This document shows positions 1 to 6,397 of a DNA stretch of 6,457 bases, piece after piece. Each line of letters opens with the position of its first letter. Position 1 is the first letter of the stretch. This stretch comes from an uncultured Ruminococcus sp. (lineage in GTDB: Bacteria; Bacillota; Clostridia; Oscillospirales; CAG-272): the NCBI GenBank assembly GCA_902773455.1, contig CACYEW010000376.1, forward strand, positions 1-6,457, in the 5' to 3' direction. The notes under the pieces are model-generated. The model searched no databases, had not been told where the DNA came from, and worked only from the letters and a program-made list of their open reading frames with translations. A program made the position numbers and the translations under genes.

Positions 1-1310
1 CCGTTTCCGCGGCGAAGCTCGAGCGGTATCATCGAGGATTCGATTTCGGAAAGCCCGATGCCGAGCTTTTCGGCGGTCTCCGTAAAGGCGTCCTGCTCGG
101 TCGTCTGCGCCGTCTGCTTTTTGGCGTGGCGTTCTTTGCCGCCGAGCGTTGAAACGCCGATATATACGGTACGGCGCAGTTTCTCCGCGTTTTCGCGGTC
201 TATGTAAAGCTCGCGTTCGTTGGTGAAAACGAGCTCCGTCTCGATCTTACTGCGGCATATACCCGGGTTTTTAGGTATGAACAGGCAGGTCATATTTCTC
301 ATTCTTTCCACGGCGGAAAGATTCTTTACGACAACGCCGGATTTATTCTTTTTGTTCTCATCCGGATAAACGCCGAGCACGACGGCTATATACGATAATG
401 CGGCGATAAGCTCGCAAAACGACGATACGGCGATCGAAAGCGAAAGCATGAACGCCGAAAACACCGCGGAATTATCGTTTTTGAGAAACGAAAGCATCGT
501 TATGACGAAGACCGCGACGGTACAGCACACGGAATAGATCCGCGAAAATCTTCCGGCTTTGCTGAAAAGCTCGAGATCGCTGCTTTTGGCTTTTTTTGAT
601 TTTATGCCCCGGCGCTTGCAGAGCGTGAAATCGCCCACGTCGCAGGCGATGATCCTGCAGCTTCCCGCGGACACAGCCGAACCGGCGAAGACCATATTCA
701 ACTGCCTCGACGCTTCAAGACCGATGGTTTTATCGGTAAAATCCGCGTCCTTTCTGCCCGTTCCACCGGATATGTTCTTTTCGAGCACGAAAAGTCCGTT
801 TTCATATACTATCCTGCCGTCGCAGGGTACGATATCGCCTTCGGATATCAGCACGACGTCGCCCTGAACGATATCGCGCTGACTCACTCTTGAAGCGATA
901 CCGCCGCGTATCACCGTGACCTTCGGTATCGAATACTCTTCAAGCGTCGCCGCCGCTTTCAGCGCAAGCGCAAGTATCAGAAAGACGGCGGAATATCCTG
1001 ACACCGTAAGCGCGAGCGAAAACCACGACGTCGAATCCTTCAAAACGAATCCGGATATTATAAGCAGTACGGATAAAAGCCCCGCAAGTATCGGCCATAC
1101 CGTTTTCGGAGCGTTGCCGCGCGAATCGGGATCGTCTTCGAAAATGTCGTTTTTCGGGCTTGTGATCATTTTTTCCGAAAGAGTCTTTTCGTCGAGTCCG
1201 TTATCTTTATCGGTATTCAGTTTTTTACAGAGCCTGTCTGTTTCGTATCTGTACCAGTCGGTCTCTTTGACGTAGTCGTTGGACCGTACGCTTTCGAATT
1301 TTGTTTTCAA
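1..1310 (-). CDS. Degenerate P-type (P2-like) cation ATPase homologue, probable pseudo-pump; partial, C-terminus outside window
   Basis: Reading the minus strand from a TTG at 1310 gives 436 codons without a stop, running off the left edge. The layout follows the N-terminal half of P2-type ATPases: a weak cation-ATPase N-terminal segment (residues 38-56), M1 (about 71-90), M2 (97-119), an actuator domain (about 127-245, with VIRGG at 133-137 and GDVVLISEGDIVPCDGR at 150-166), M3 (257-276), M4 (284-314), then VVVKNLSAVERMR leading into the phosphorylation site and the start of a nucleotide-binding domain. In that family an aspartate in DKTGT is phosphorylated by ATP and TGES drives dephosphorylation. 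Here these are PKNPG (346-350) and SGGT (181-184), and M4 PEGLP is CELIA (299-303), with only the glutamate kept. Ion pumping by the normal cycle should therefore be impossible. The intact frame and ordinary codon use argue for a maintained pseudoenzyme rather than decay. The start overlaps the clpE stop as TTGA; an in-frame TGA lies two codons upstream, so no longer start is possible. Substrate and role are unknown. Confidence 0.85.
   Translation of the reverse strand, partial: MKTKFESVRSNDYVKETDWYRYETDRLCKKLNTDKDNGLDEKTLSEKMITSPKNDIFEDDPDSRGNAPKTVWPILAGLLSVLLIISGFVLKDSTSWFSLALTVSGYSAVFLILALALKAAATLEEYSIPKVTVIRGGIASRVSQRDIVQGDVVLISEGDIVPCDGRIVYENGLFVLEKNISGGTGRKDADFTDKTIGLEASRQLNMVFAGSAVSAGSCRIIACDVGDFTLCKRRGIKSKKAKSSDLELFSKAGRFSRIYSVCCTVAVFVITMLSFLKNDNSAVFSAFMLSLSIAVSSFCELIAALSYIAVVLGVYPDENKKNKSGVVVKNLSAVERMRNMTCLFIPKNPGICRSKIETELVFTNERELYIDRENAEKLRRTVYIGVSTLGGKERHAKKQTAQTTEQDAFTETAEKLGIGLSEIESSMIPLELRRGN
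261..275 (-). other. Substituted P-type ATPase phosphorylation motif (PKNPG in place of DKTGT)
   Basis: These five codons read CCT AAA AAC CCG GGT on the minus strand. They align with DKTGT because both flanks are conserved: VVVKNLSAVERMRNMTCLF precedes (compare IVRKLPAVETLGSVTVIC in P2 ATPases) and SKIETELVF follows (compare NKMTVEEVF). Only the lysine is retained; the phosphorylated aspartate is proline. Confidence 0.85.
402..416 (-). other. Substituted M4 motif (CELIA in place of PEGLP)
   Basis: The five codons TGC GAG CTT ATC GCC sit in the M4 helix, flanked by SIAVSSF and ending in VVLGV, matching the usual surroundings of PEGLP. The glutamate, a cation ligand in Ca2+ pumps, remains, but both helix-breaking prolines are gone. 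Confidence 0.8.
759..770 (-). other. Substituted actuator loop (SGGT in place of TGES)
   Basis: The codons TCC GGT GGA ACG follow LFVLEKNI, equivalent to the LxVDESAL segment that precedes TGES in P2 ATPases. The glutamate that positions water for dephosphorylation is replaced by glycine, matching the loss of the phosphorylated aspartate. Confidence 0.8.
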
Positions 1311-3613
1311 GACTCACCTTTTATTATTATTCCGGAATTTTCGATATCCGCCGTGATCTTTCCGGGCATTTTGCCTAAGGAATCGATCAGAAGCTCGGCT
1401 ACCTTGTCTTCAACGTTCTTTTCTATGAATCTTCTCATATTACGCGCTCCGAATTTCTTCGAATACGATTTTTCGACTATATAGTCGCACAGGGCGTCCG
1501 TATATACGAATTTTGTATTCTTCTCGGCAAGAGCCGCTGAAAGATCGGAAAGCATAATGCGAACTATGCGTCTGAAATCGTCGCTCGAAAGCGAGTTGAA
1601 CGTTATCACCTCGTCTATGCGGTTGATGAATTCGGGACGTAAGAATTCGGTGAGAGCTTTTTCGGTCTTGGTCTCGTCGACTCTCTTTTCGTCTGTACCG
1701 AAGCCGGCGGGGGCCGTTGTGAAGTTGGAGCCGGCGTTTGTCGTCATGACTATGACCGTATTTTCGAAATTGACTTCTCTGCCCTGCGCGTCGGTTATCC
1801 TTCCGTCGTCAAGGATCTGCAGAAGGATGTTCAGTACGTCGGGATGAGCTTTTTCTATCTCGTCGAACAGTACGACCGAATACGGCTTTCTTCTGATCTT
1901 TTCGGTAAGCTGACCCGCTTCGTCGTAACCGACGTAACCGGGAGGCGAACCGATTATCTTCGATACGGAGTGCTTTTCCATATATTCCGACATATCGAGT
2001 CTGAAAAGCGCTTCCGGCGAGTCGAAAAGCTGAGAAGCAAGCTGCTTTACGAGCTCGGTCTTACCGACGCCGGTAGGACCTGCGAAGATGAACGAAACGG
2101 GTTTTCTCTTGACCGATACGCCGGCGTATTTGCGTTTTATCGCGGCGACGACGGCGGAGATCGCCTCGTCCTGCCCGATGATGCGGCGGCGAAGCCCCTC
2201 GTCAAGCTTTTTGATGCGCTCGAACTCGTCCTCGGTTATATTGCCGGTAGGTATGCCGGTCCATATTTCGATAACTCTCGCAAGATCCCCGACGGTCAGA
2301 CGCACGCTGTTTCTCTGCTCTTTCATTGAATCGAGATCCGCCTGATAACGCATCTCGTCGCTTTTGAGCGTTGCGAGCTGTTCGTAACGCTGACGGCGTT
2401 TATCCTCTTCTTCGGGCTCGGGTAAGGCTTCGAGCGCCTCGCGCGCTTTTTTCGCTTTTTCGAGCAGATCGCTCTTTTCCGCGTACTTGTCGACCACCGG
2501 TGTGTTCACGGCGACGTAAGAAGCCGCCTCGTCTATAAGGTCGATCGCTTTGTCGGGCAAAAATCTGTCCGTTATATAGCGCTCCGAAAGACGTACCGCT
2601 TTTTCGGCTATCTCTTCGGTGATGATCACGCCGTGATATTTTTCGTAATACTCTTTTATTCCGCAGATGATCTTGACCGTTTCGTCTATCGACGGCTCGT
2701 TGATCACTATCGGCTGGAAGCGGCGTTCGAGCGCGGAATCCTTTTCGATATATTTGCGGTATTCGCCGAGCGTGGTCGCGCCTATAACCTGTATCTCGCC
2801 GCGTGAAAGAGCCGGCTTCAGGATATTCGCGGCGTTCATACTGCCCTCGGCGTCGCCGGCGCCTACTATGGAGTGCACCTCGTCGATAACGAGGATTATA
2901 TTGCCCTCTTTCTTGATCTCCTCGATAAGGCCCTTCATTCTGCCCTCGAACTGTCCGCGGAACTGCGTACCGGCGACGAGAGCGGTAAGGTCGAGCACGA
3001 ACACCTCTTTATCCTGAAGCTTATACGGGACCTCTTTTTTGACGATGAGCTGTGCGAGCGCGTCTGCGAGCGCGGTTTTACCGACGCCCGGCTCGCCTAT
3101 AAGGCAGGGATTGTTCTTCTGGCGGCGCATAAGGATCTGTATCATCCTCCGCAGCTCTCTTTCTCTGCCGATTATCTTATCGAGCCTGCCTTCACGGGCG
3201 GCGGCGGTGAGATCCTTACAGTAATCGTTCAGAAATTTGCGTTTGGTCGCTTTTTTATCCTTCTGATCCTGGGCGCCTGCGTTTTGCTGCTGTTTGCCTT
3301 TGGCGCCGTTGAGCTCAGCCGAGATCTTGCCGAAAAGCGATTTGAAATCTATCGCGGGAGCGTTGTTTTCCTCGTCGCCGCCCATGGAGGGCTCGTCGTT
3401 ATCGTCGCTTTGCTCGATGAGAGAATCCAGCTCCGCTCCGATGCTGTCTATATCATCGGAATTGACGCCCATTTTTTCGAGTATATTATCGACCGGAAGT
3501 CCGAGCTCTTTGGCGCACTGAAGACAAAGCCCTTCGTTTTTAGTCTCGTTATTTTCCATTCTCGTCACAAACACCACCGCCGGGCGTTTATGACATCTTG
3601 CACATAACTGCAT
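1307..3613 (-). CDS. clpE: ClpE-type ATP-dependent Clp unfoldase (zinc finger plus two AAA+ domains)
   Basis: A 768-residue cytoplasmic HSP100 protein that uses ATP to unfold proteins, normally threading them into the ClpP protease. The N-terminus has a four-cysteine zinc finger (C4, C7, C30, C33) instead of the two Clp_N repeats of ClpC, followed by an acidic, then Gln/Lys-rich, low-complexity linker (66-126). AAA-1 shows Walker A GEPGVGKT (173-180), pore region QFRGQFEGR (217-225), Walker B LVIDE (241-245), GATT (278-281) and ALERRF (294-299). A short charged coiled-coil middle segment (about 380-435) follows. AAA-2 shows GPTGVGKT (512-519), pore loop GSPPGYVGY (555-563), Walker B VVLFDE (580-585), TTNAGS (624-629) and sensor-2 GARNMRR (722-728). 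An AGF tripeptide at 636-638 occupies the place of the ClpP-docking loop. The zinc finger and RGQFE pore sequence point to ClpE rather than ClpC or ClpB. The ATG at 3613 has GGAG 7 nt upstream and starts the zinc finger correctly. No CtsR-like repeat is visible just upstream; it lies 16 nt after the CvpA-family gene. Confidence 0.93.
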   Translation of the reverse strand: MQLCARCHKRPAVVFVTRMENNETKNEGLCLQCAKELGLPVDNILEKMGVNSDDIDSIGAELDSLIEQSDDNDEPSMGGDEENNAPAIDFKSLFGKISAELNGAKGKQQQNAGAQDQKDKKATKRKFLNDYCKDLTAAAREGRLDKIIGRERELRRMIQILMRRQKNNPCLIGEPGVGKTALADALAQLIVKKEVPYKLQDKEVFVLDLTALVAGTQFRGQFEGRMKGLIEEIKKEGNIILVIDEVHSIVGAGDAEGSMNAANILKPALSRGEIQVIGATTLGEYRKYIEKDSALERRFQPIVINEPSIDETVKIICGIKEYYEKYHGVIITEEIAEKAVRLSERYITDRFLPDKAIDLIDEAASYVAVNTPVVDKYAEKSDLLEKAKKAREALEALPEPEEEDKRRQRYEQLATLKSDEMRYQADLDSMKEQRNSVRLTVGDLARVIEIWTGIPTGNITEDEFERIKKLDEGLRRRIIGQDEAISAVVAAIKRKYAGVSVKRKPVSFIFAGPTGVGKTELVKQLASQLFDSPEALFRLDMSEYMEKHSVSKIIGSPPGYVGYDEAGQLTEKIRRKPYSVVLFDEIEKAHPDVLNILLQILDDGRITDAQGREVNFENTVIVMTTNAGSNFTTAPAGFGTDEKRVDETKTEKALTEFLRPEFINRIDEVITFNSLSSDDFRRIVRIMLSDLSAALAEKNTKFVYTDALCDYIVEKSYSKKFGARNMRRFIEKNVEDKVAELLIDSLGKMPGKITADIENSGIIIKGES
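1314..1321 (-). promoter_or_regulatory. Ribosome binding site for the P-type ATPase-like gene
   Basis: AAAGGTGA lies 3 nt before the TTG at 1310 and within the last codons of the clpE-like gene. It matches the 3' part of the consensus TAAGGAGGTGA, a register that naturally leaves a short spacer. It supports the TTG start and translational coupling. Confidence 0.6.
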
Positions 3614-3620
3614 ATTCTAT

Positions 3621-3624
3621 CTCC
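3621..3624 (-). promoter_or_regulatory. Ribosome binding site for clpE-like gene
   Basis: GGAG with a 7-nt spacer to the ATG at 3613, inside the 16-nt gap after the CvpA-family stop. It fixes the start immediately ahead of the first zinc-finger cysteine pair. Confidence 0.65.
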
Positions 3625-3629
3625 GTTTC

Positions 3630-4361
3630 TTAAAATCTGGTGAACAGTACGCTCAAAGAGCGCAGTTTTGTGAAATCGAACATATCCTTCAGCGCGTTTA
3701 TATCGTAAAATACGCGTAAAACGAACGATCTTTCAAAAAGATCCTCGGGAAATACGTCCGGAAGCACGGTAGTGAGATACGGCAGAGCCATCTTAAGGGC
3801 TATCGATAACACCCAGACCACCGCGATGCCGAGTACCGCGCCGAACAGGGCGCCGAGTATCCTATCGGCTTTTTTCAGCACGGGAAGCTTGATTATAAGC
3901 TTGAACAGAAGCCTTATCAGAAACAGCGCGAGAAGCGCCGCGAGGAATATCAGTATGAACGCGACTGCGTACGAGGCTATCCTCGACGCCGGTTCGGCTA
4001 TACTTTCCGACACGCCGGACGCGCCGTCGGATATTTTCTCGCTCACCGTCCCGTAATCCACGCCGAGAGTGGCGAGAAGCCTTCTGAAATTCTCGTTTGC
4101 CGAACCGTTTTCAAGCAGATTTTTAAGGTTCGAGCCTTCGGCGAGCGCGTTCATTTTTTCCGATATGAAATCCGCAAGCCGCGTGAAAAGAAATTTTTCG
4201 TAAAAATACGACGAGAGCGCGGGCGCGAATATTATTGCGAGTATGAACGCGATCACGCCCGATAAAAGTCCGAGCGCTCTGTCTGCAAAGCCTTTTACTA
4301 TTCCTATTATGATACTTATAACGATTATCGCGATAAGTACCGCGTCAACTATTATACTCAA
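3630..4361 (-). CDS. CvpA-family integral membrane protein
   Basis: A 243-residue membrane protein with helices at about 3-22, 29-49, 129-153 and 168-190. The first pair is joined by the short GIVKGFADRALGLLSG turn (20-35), and the fourth helix begins with KADRILGALFGAVLG (164-178); both resemble CvpA hallmarks. The loop between helices 2 and 3 (about 55-125) is hydrophilic and longer than in the compact E. coli CvpA, and the C-terminal 50 residues are a soluble tail. CvpA is known from colicin V production and has been tied to envelope stress tolerance, but its biochemical activity is unsettled, so no function is assigned. The start is TTG, overlapping the previous stop as TTGA and preceded by a perfect AAGGAGGT. 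The four-helix call is by eye from hydrophobicity. Confidence 0.85.
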   Translation of the reverse strand: MSIIVDAVLIAIIVISIIIGIVKGFADRALGLLSGVIAFILAIIFAPALSSYFYEKFLFTRLADFISEKMNALAEGSNLKNLLENGSANENFRRLLATLGVDYGTVSEKISDGASGVSESIAEPASRIASYAVAFILIFLAALLALFLIRLLFKLIIKLPVLKKADRILGALFGAVLGIAVVWVLSIALKMALPYLTTVLPDVFPEDLFERSFVLRVFYDINALKDMFDFTKLRSLSVLFTRF

Positions 4362-5656
4362 TCAGATACCTCCTTGAAATCTTCGTAAACAGATATCGGA
4401 TACGCCCTGCTCGGCGTTGCGAGCAGAACGAACTCGTTGTCCACGAAAACGAGCGCGACCGCGTTATATTCGGTCTTATGTTCGTACGTTTTATTGGTTT
4501 TCAGATCCGTTTTTCTTATTCTGTCTGTATACAGCTGATAAACGGCGCCGTTTTGTACGTATATCTTCTGCACGTCGGACGTTGCCGCCTCTTCGTGTAT
4601 GAGCTCGCCGTTTTTATCGAAAACGTACAGATACGAGTCAGAGCCGGTATCAGCCGTCGAGATCACCGCCGCCGTATATCCGTCTGACGCTTCGAATTTG
4701 CGGCACACCCTCGGATAAACGTCGAATTCGCCGAGAAGCTCGCCGCCGTCGAAGAAAGCTATCGTATCCTCGCATAATACGGACACGCGATCGCCTTCCG
4801 CGCGTTTTGCGGAGATGAACGCCGTATTGTTTTTCTCGAAGATAACCTCCCTTGTTTCGGATCTTACGCCGCCCTTTACTATGCGCGAGACGAATCCGCC
4901 TCCCTTTGCGCTGACGGTATAAAGGAGAAAATTCCCGTCGTTATCGAAAAGCACGTCGAAAACGTATCCGTCGTTCGTATTGTACTGATATACTTTTTTC
5001 ATATCGTTATTGTATATCACGACGACGCTTTTGTATTCCGCGCTCTTCGTGACTATCAGAAAATACCCCTTGTCGTTTATGCAGGCGCAGGATATGGGAT
5101 AATCGAGCGTTTCGCTGTATAAAAGCGAGAACGAGTTGAAAACGGAAAATCCGTTATTCGACAGATCGTATACAAGCAGATATTTTTCCGATACCGACAT
5201 ACGCGGTTTTACGCAGCTTATTTCCGCGGACTGTATGTTCTTGCCCGAAAGCTCTATCACGTCAATGCGGCTTCTGCCGATCGAAACGAAGTCGCCGCGG
5301 TATAAAGCGAAGCTCTTTTCAAGGTCGGATATATAGTATATCTCGCCGTAATCCTCCGCCTTGACGGGAAGCTTGAAATTCATATCTTTTATGATATATC
5401 TGAAATTCTCGATATTGATCTGCGACGAATACGCAAGAGTCATTACCATAAAATACACGAAGAAAGCCGCGAGAACGGTATACTTCAAAATACCGGTCCA
5501 CGAAGCGGCGGTTTTGTATTTTTTATTTATCCGCGGTTTTCCGTCGTCTTCGTAAAGACCCGTTATAGGCTCAAGCTCTTCGAGCTCTTCTTTATTCGTA
5601 CCGACGAGCTCGTCGTCGCCTTCGGGCGCCGCTTTCCTTCTCTTGAATATACTCAT
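4358..5656 (-). CDS. DUF5711-like single-pass membrane protein with extracytoplasmic beta-rich domain
   Basis: A 432-residue protein without known function. Residues 1-54 are charged and hydrophilic (RRKAAPEGDDE, then an EELEELEP acidic patch and KPRINKKYK), followed by one transmembrane helix at about 55-76. By the positive-inside rule the N-terminus is cytoplasmic and the remaining 350 residues are outside. That part is rich in repeated short beta-strand patterns of the type YLLVYDLSNNG, YFLIVTK, NFLLYTVS, YLYVFDKNGEL and VYQLYTD, spaced roughly every 40-45 residues, which suggests a beta-propeller of WD40/PQQ type. Length and layout fit my recollection of the clostridial DUF5711 family; a profile search is needed to confirm the name. 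The ATG overlaps the truA stop as ATGA, with a modest AAGG about 10 nt upstream. Its tight coupling to a CvpA-family gene suggests the two act together at the membrane, which is inference. Confidence 0.85.
   Translation of the reverse strand: MSIFKRRKAAPEGDDELVGTNKEELEELEPITGLYEDDGKPRINKKYKTAASWTGILKYTVLAAFFVYFMVMTLAYSSQINIENFRYIIKDMNFKLPVKAEDYGEIYYISDLEKSFALYRGDFVSIGRSRIDVIELSGKNIQSAEISCVKPRMSVSEKYLLVYDLSNNGFSVFNSFSLLYSETLDYPISCACINDKGYFLIVTKSAEYKSVVVIYNNDMKKVYQYNTNDGYVFDVLFDNDGNFLLYTVSAKGGGFVSRIVKGGVRSETREVIFEKNNTAFISAKRAEGDRVSVLCEDTIAFFDGGELLGEFDVYPRVCRKFEASDGYTAAVISTADTGSDSYLYVFDKNGELIHEEAATSDVQKIYVQNGAVYQLYTDRIRKTDLKTNKTYEHKTEYNAVALVFVDNEFVLLATPSRAYPISVYEDFKEVSD
4368..4375 (-). promoter_or_regulatory. 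Strong ribosome binding site for the CvpA-family gene
   Basis: AAGGAGGT sits 6 nt before the TTG at 4361, inside the last codons of the upstream DUF5711-like gene. It decides the TTG start, since the nearby in-frame sequence offers no ATG, and suggests efficient reinitiation. Confidence 0.85.
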
Positions 5657-6396
5657 CTGAGAACTACCTTATTCAAATATAATCCGTCAGCCGATACGGT
5701 TATACCGGCTTTGCTTCTGTTTTTGCCGTTTATTATTTCCGGTATCGAACCGGGTTCGATCTTGCCTTCCGCAATATATAACAGCGTTCCGGTCATTATC
5801 CGCACCATATTGTATAAAAATCCGTCCGCGCTGACCGTGAATATCACGTCGTCGCCCTCTCTTTTGACGTCCGCCGAAAAAACGTTCCTCACCGTGCTGA
5901 CGACGTCCGAGCCGGACGCCATGAACGCCGAAAAATCGTGGCTGCCGATAAAATCCTTCGCTTCACGGTCGAGAGCTTCGGCGTCGAGAGGTCTGCCGTA
6001 AGGCAGCTTCAGTTTATGGTAAAACGGGTTTTTATAAGGGCTGTTGTATATGATATACTTATATTCCTTGCACACGGCTTCAAAACGGGGATTGTAACCG
6101 TCGTCGACGATCCTCGCGCTTTTTACCGCTATGTCGTACGGCAGAAGGCAGTTTATCGCCGCCGGTATACGTTCGACCGGCACGTTATTGCCGTCTCCCG
6201 ACAGATTTACGGCGGCAAAATACTGGTTTGCGTGAACTCCCGCGTCAGTACGGCTGCAGCCGTTTATCTTGCAGGGGCAGCCGAAAAGCAGTCCCGCCGC
6301 GCGGGTCAGCTCGCCGGCTACCGTTTTTGCGTTTTTCTGTATCTGAAATCCGCTGTATTTGACGCCCGAATATGAAAGCTCAAGCAAATAATTCAT
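5653..6396 (-). CDS. truA: tRNA pseudouridine(38-40) synthase TruA
   Basis: A 247-residue cytoplasmic enzyme of normal family length that isomerises uridines 38, 39 and 40 in the anticodon stem-loop of tRNAs. The catalytic aspartate is D51 within SRTDAGVHA (48-56). Other family landmarks are YSGFQIQ (14-20), YNPRFEA (101-107) followed by KEYKYIIYN (110-118), GSHDFSAF (151-158), and the C-terminal FLYNMVRIMTG (193-203). The ATG at 6396 has GGAG 6 nt upstream and starts directly on the first beta strand (MNYLLELSYSG), as expected. The gene begins 1 nt after the preceding stop and overlaps the next gene. In many Firmicutes truA follows the ribosomal protein and ECF transporter genes; here it heads a set of membrane protein genes instead. 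Confidence 0.97.
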   Translation of the reverse strand: MNYLLELSYSGVKYSGFQIQKNAKTVAGELTRAAGLLFGCPCKINGCSRTDAGVHANQYFAAVNLSGDGNNVPVERIPAAINCLLPYDIAVKSARIVDDGYNPRFEAVCKEYKYIIYNSPYKNPFYHKLKLPYGRPLDAEALDREAKDFIGSHDFSAFMASGSDVVSTVRNVFSADVKREGDDVIFTVSADGFLYNMVRIMTGTLLYIAEGKIEPGSIPEIINGKNRSKAGITVSADGLYLNKVVLR

Positions 6397-6397
6397 A

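Noticed and set aside
559..1275. Two plus-strand open frames (559-867 and 916-1275), serine-rich
   Set aside because: Both are antisense to the P-type ATPase-like gene, whose minus-strand frame shows coherent helices and an actuator domain; their serine richness is the complement of sense codon bias.
1..1310. The possibility that the missing ATPase motifs reflect a frameshift or sequencing error
   Set aside because: Homology continues in the same frame on both sides of each altered motif, and three separate motifs are affected, so a local error cannot explain it.
1844..2329. Plus-strand open frame of about 161 codons
   Set aside because: Fully antisense to conserved AAA-2 motifs of the clpE-like gene; no ribosome binding site or recognisable domain.
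2873..3607. A long open frame (about 244 codons) on the plus strand, antisense to the clpE-like gene
   Set aside because: It lies entirely inside a well-supported AAA+ gene, its product resembles no family I recognise, and such antisense frames are expected where the sense gene avoids certain codons.
1307..3613. Assignment of the unfoldase as ClpC or ClpB
   Set aside because: There are no Clp_N repeats, the N-terminus is a four-cysteine zinc finger, the AAA-1 pore region is RGQFE as in ClpE, the middle domain is too short for ClpB, and a GF docking tripeptide is present.
5310..5345. TATACTATATAT-like AT-rich patch resembling a -10 box on the minus strand
   Set aside because: It lies inside the DUF5711-like coding region (encoding YYIS) and has no convincing TTGACA-like element at the right distance.
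6346..6348. Phenylalanine instead of tryptophan in the TruA YxGWQ motif (residue 17)
   Set aside because: A Phe at this position occurs in many TruA proteins; catalytic D51 and other landmarks are intact.
5938..6375. Plus-strand open frame of about 145 codons
   Set aside because: Antisense to the catalytic half of truA; explained as a shadow of truA codon use.
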